From CAVQBP01 sp963848195 (lineage in GTDB: Bacteria; Bacteroidota; Ignavibacteria; Ignavibacteriales; Ignavibacteriaceae), in NCBI GenBank assembly GCA_963848195.1, contig CAWKCY010000009.1, positions 62,001 through 126,000 of the forward strand: 64,000 nucleotides of DNA, written 5' to 3'. The notes beneath the pieces were generated by a model that was not told where the DNA came from, did not search any database, and saw nothing but the letters and a program-made list of their open reading frames with translations. A program made the translations under genes and the position numbers. This document shows, piece by piece, positions 62,285-64,000 of this stretch; the stretch's first letter is position 1; the number at the start of each line of letters is the position of its first letter.

Positions 62285-62328
62285 GATGGTCATTCAATAG
62301 GCATACGATGGTCATTCAATGGTCATTT
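62285..62328. repeat. 11-bp tandem array (GATGGTCATTC), four units
   Basis: Units GATGGTCATTC (62285), AATAGGCATAC (62296), GATGGTCATTC (62307) and AATGGTCATTT (62318) are exactly in phase. Degenerate material (62329-62372) continues with the motif in the opposite orientation (TTGAATGAC, AATGACC). It lies 70-150 bp upstream of lepA, between the divergent ATP-grasp gene and lepA. Confidence 0.75.
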
Positions 62329-62440
62329 GGATGGTAAAATGATTGAATGACTTATAAATGACCATAAATGAACTGTTTTTTATCCCCTTTTAATATTCTG
62401 TCATGGTAGGTATATTTAGTTTTTAAATTTTTAATAGTAA

Positions 62441-64000
62441 ATGATAAATATTAGAAACTTTTGTATAGTTGCGCACATTGATCATGGTAAATCCACGATA
62501 GCTGATTGCCTGTTGGAGAGTACGGGGACAGTATCAATAAGGGAAGCAAAAGCACAGCTTTTGGATAATCTGGAACTGGAAAGAGAGCGTGGTATAACCA
62601 TAAAATCTCATGCAATCCAGATGAGATATAAAGCTTCAGATCATATTGAATACATACTAAACCTTATTGATACACCGGGACATGTAGACTTTACATATGA
62701 AGTTTCGCGTTCACTTGCAGCTTGTGAGGGGGCACTACTTGTAATAGATGCTGCACAAGGTGTTGAAGCACAGACTATTTCTAATTTATACCTGGCGTTT
62801 GATGCAGGTTTAGAAATCATTCCCGTAATAAATAAAATTGATCTGCCCAGTGCCGAAATAGATAAAGTAAAAAAGCAAATAATGGATCTATTAGGATGTA
62901 AAGAAGAGGAAATCCTCTTAGCATCGGCAAAGACAAAAGTCGGGATTGTTGAAATTCTTGAATCGATTGTAAAAAGAATTCCTGCTCCTTCAGGAGATTC
63001 GGAAGCTCCGCTTCAGGCATTAATATTCGATTCGGTTTTTGATTCATACCGTGGTGCGGTTGCATATATAAGACTGTTTAACGGTACTCTCCGGACTAAC
63101 GATAAAATTAAATTTTTCGCGATAGATAGAGAATATGAAGCAGAAGAAATCGGTATTTTAGGTTTAAGAAGAATTAAAACGGAAGAACTTTCTGCCGGTA
63201 ATGTGGGATATTTAATAGCAGGGGTTAAAGATGTCCATGATGAAAAAGTCGGTGATACTGTAACATTATCAAAAAACGGAGCAAAGGAAGCTTTACCGGG
63301 ATATAAGGAAGTAAAGCCGATGGTATACAGCGGGTTATATCCTACTAATTCAGATGATTTTGAAGACTTGAGAGATGCATTAGAAAAATTCAGATTAAAT
63401 GATTCCGCACTTATATACCAGCCTGAAACATCTGCAGCCCTTGGCTTCGGATTCAGATGCGGTTTCCTTGGATTACTTCATATGGAAATTGTTCAGGAAA
63501 GACTTCTAAGAGAGTACAACCAATCTATAATCACTACACTGCCGAACGTCGAGTATCATGTTTATCAGAAAAATGGTGAAAAAATAATCGTTGATAACCC
63601 GGCTTTAATGCCTGAATCGGGGGATATTGAACGCATTGAAGAACCTTATGTAAAAGCACAAATTGTTTCCCCCAGTGAATATGTGGGAAACTTGATGCAG
63701 CTATCTGTGGAAAAGCGGGGGGTTTATAAGAACACTTCTTATCTGGATCCAACACGAGCAGATCTTCTTTTTGAACTTCCTCTTTCAGAAATAATATTTG
63801 ATTTTTATGATAAACTTAAATCAATGTCGCGCGGATATGCCTCCTTCGACTATGAATATATAGGATATAAAGAATCGGAACTGGTAAAACTTGATATACT
63901 TTTAAACGGTGAACCGGTAGATGCCTTATCAATGATAGTTCATAAAAACAAAGCGTATGATTGGGGTAGGAAAGTCTGCAGTAAACTAAAAGAATTAATA
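62441..64000 (+). CDS. lepA: Elongation factor 4 (LepA), 3' end cut by the window
   Basis: Translational GTPase LepA, acting on ribosomes to reposition stalled tRNAs. The frame is open from ATG at 62441 to the window edge, 520 codons of about 600. Motifs: G1 AHIDHGKST (about 11-19), the switch RGITIK, G3 DTPGH, G4 NKID (about 127-130), and YRGAVAYIRLFNG, a LepA-specific block. The C-terminal region reads MIVHKNKAYDWGRK, near the family's LSFIVHRDKAYxRGR. The start gives the family's usual INIRNFCIVAHIDHG. It is monocistronic as far as seen and divergent from the ATP-grasp gene. Confidence 0.95.
   Translation, partial: MINIRNFCIVAHIDHGKSTIADCLLESTGTVSIREAKAQLLDNLELERERGITIKSHAIQMRYKASDHIEYILNLIDTPGHVDFTYEVSRSLAACEGALLVIDAAQGVEAQTISNLYLAFDAGLEIIPVINKIDLPSAEIDKVKKQIMDLLGCKEEEILLASAKTKVGIVEILESIVKRIPAPSGDSEAPLQALIFDSVFDSYRGAVAYIRLFNGTLRTNDKIKFFAIDREYEAEEIGILGLRRIKTEELSAGNVGYLIAGVKDVHDEKVGDTVTLSKNGAKEALPGYKEVKPMVYSGLYPTNSDDFEDLRDALEKFRLNDSALIYQPETSAALGFGFRCGFLGLLHMEIVQERLLREYNQSIITTLPNVEYHVYQKNGEKIIVDNPALMPESGDIERIEEPYVKAQIVSPSEYVGNLMQLSVEKRGVYKNTSYLDPTRADLLFELPLSEIIFDFYDKLKSMSRGYASFDYEYIGYKESELVKLDILLNGEPVDALSMIVHKNKAYDWGRKVCSKLKELI

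Overview
The window is AT-rich and almost wholly coding, with long runs of tightly packed genes on both strands. The likely source is a bacterium of the Bacteroidetes/Chlorobi/Ignavibacteria lineage, most plausibly class Ignavibacteria. That placement is an inference. It rests on two PorV/PorQ-family outer membrane proteins, a secreted protein with a FlgD-like type IX secretion tail, several lipoproteins and OmpP1/FadL-like porins, a classical menaquinone (men) cluster, and many short intergenic repeats. No rRNA, tRNA, CRISPR array, prophage or insertion sequence was recognised.

Layout. 1-3.2 kb (minus): a PrsW protease with a NatAB-type ABC exporter. 3.6-8.8 kb (minus): threonine catabolism (tdh, kbl) flanking a secreted tripeptidyl-peptidase-II-like subtilase whose C-terminus is broken by two apparent frameshifts. 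9-15 kb: a TerB-like protein, fumC, an MFS transporter, a DUF6266-like protein and a DUF433/PIN-like toxin-antitoxin pair. 15.3-18 kb: a coupled polysaccharide deacetylase, GT2 glycosyltransferase and radical SAM trio. 18.2-24.5 kb: envelope and secretion genes (DUF1207-like outer membrane protein, site-2 protease, Ig-like lipoprotein, T9SS cargo, two PorV-like proteins). 24.8-33.2 kb: a seven-gene surface polysaccharide operon (GT4, WecB, flippase, deacetylase, GT4, GT9, glycerate kinase). 33.3-43.4 kb: housekeeping genes (thyA, dfrA, mutL, an acyl-CoA mutase large subunit, a UbiA-type prenyltransferase, a CNNM/CBS protein, tgt, yajC, ribBA). 43.5-47.8 kb: sugar-nucleotide and polysaccharide export genes (an interrupted rmlD, rfbB, an SLBB protein). 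47.9-55.6 kb: a hotdog thioesterase facing menF-D-H-B-A-E on the minus strand, with no menC. 55.7-62.2 kb (minus): rsgA, a FadL-like porin with two Cys-Tyr-Thr lipoproteins, outer membrane and membrane proteins, and an ATP-grasp enzyme. 62.4 kb to the end: lepA, cut by the window edge.

The genes work together mainly in building and populating the cell envelope (polysaccharide synthesis and export, outer membrane proteins, type IX secretion), plus quinone, folate/thymidylate, riboflavin and queuosine metabolism.

The least expected signals are non-coding. A 15-bp palindrome occurs in pairs about 80-86 bp apart in front of three separate transcription units. Three intergenic arrays share an 11-bp unit, and three others have an 8-bp period just after stop codons. 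Among proteins, the best leads are the mutase carrying isobutyryl-CoA-mutase-type active-site residues and the broken TPP II homologue. No clearly new multi-gene defence or metabolic system was found; the deacetylase/GT2/radical SAM trio is the closest candidate.
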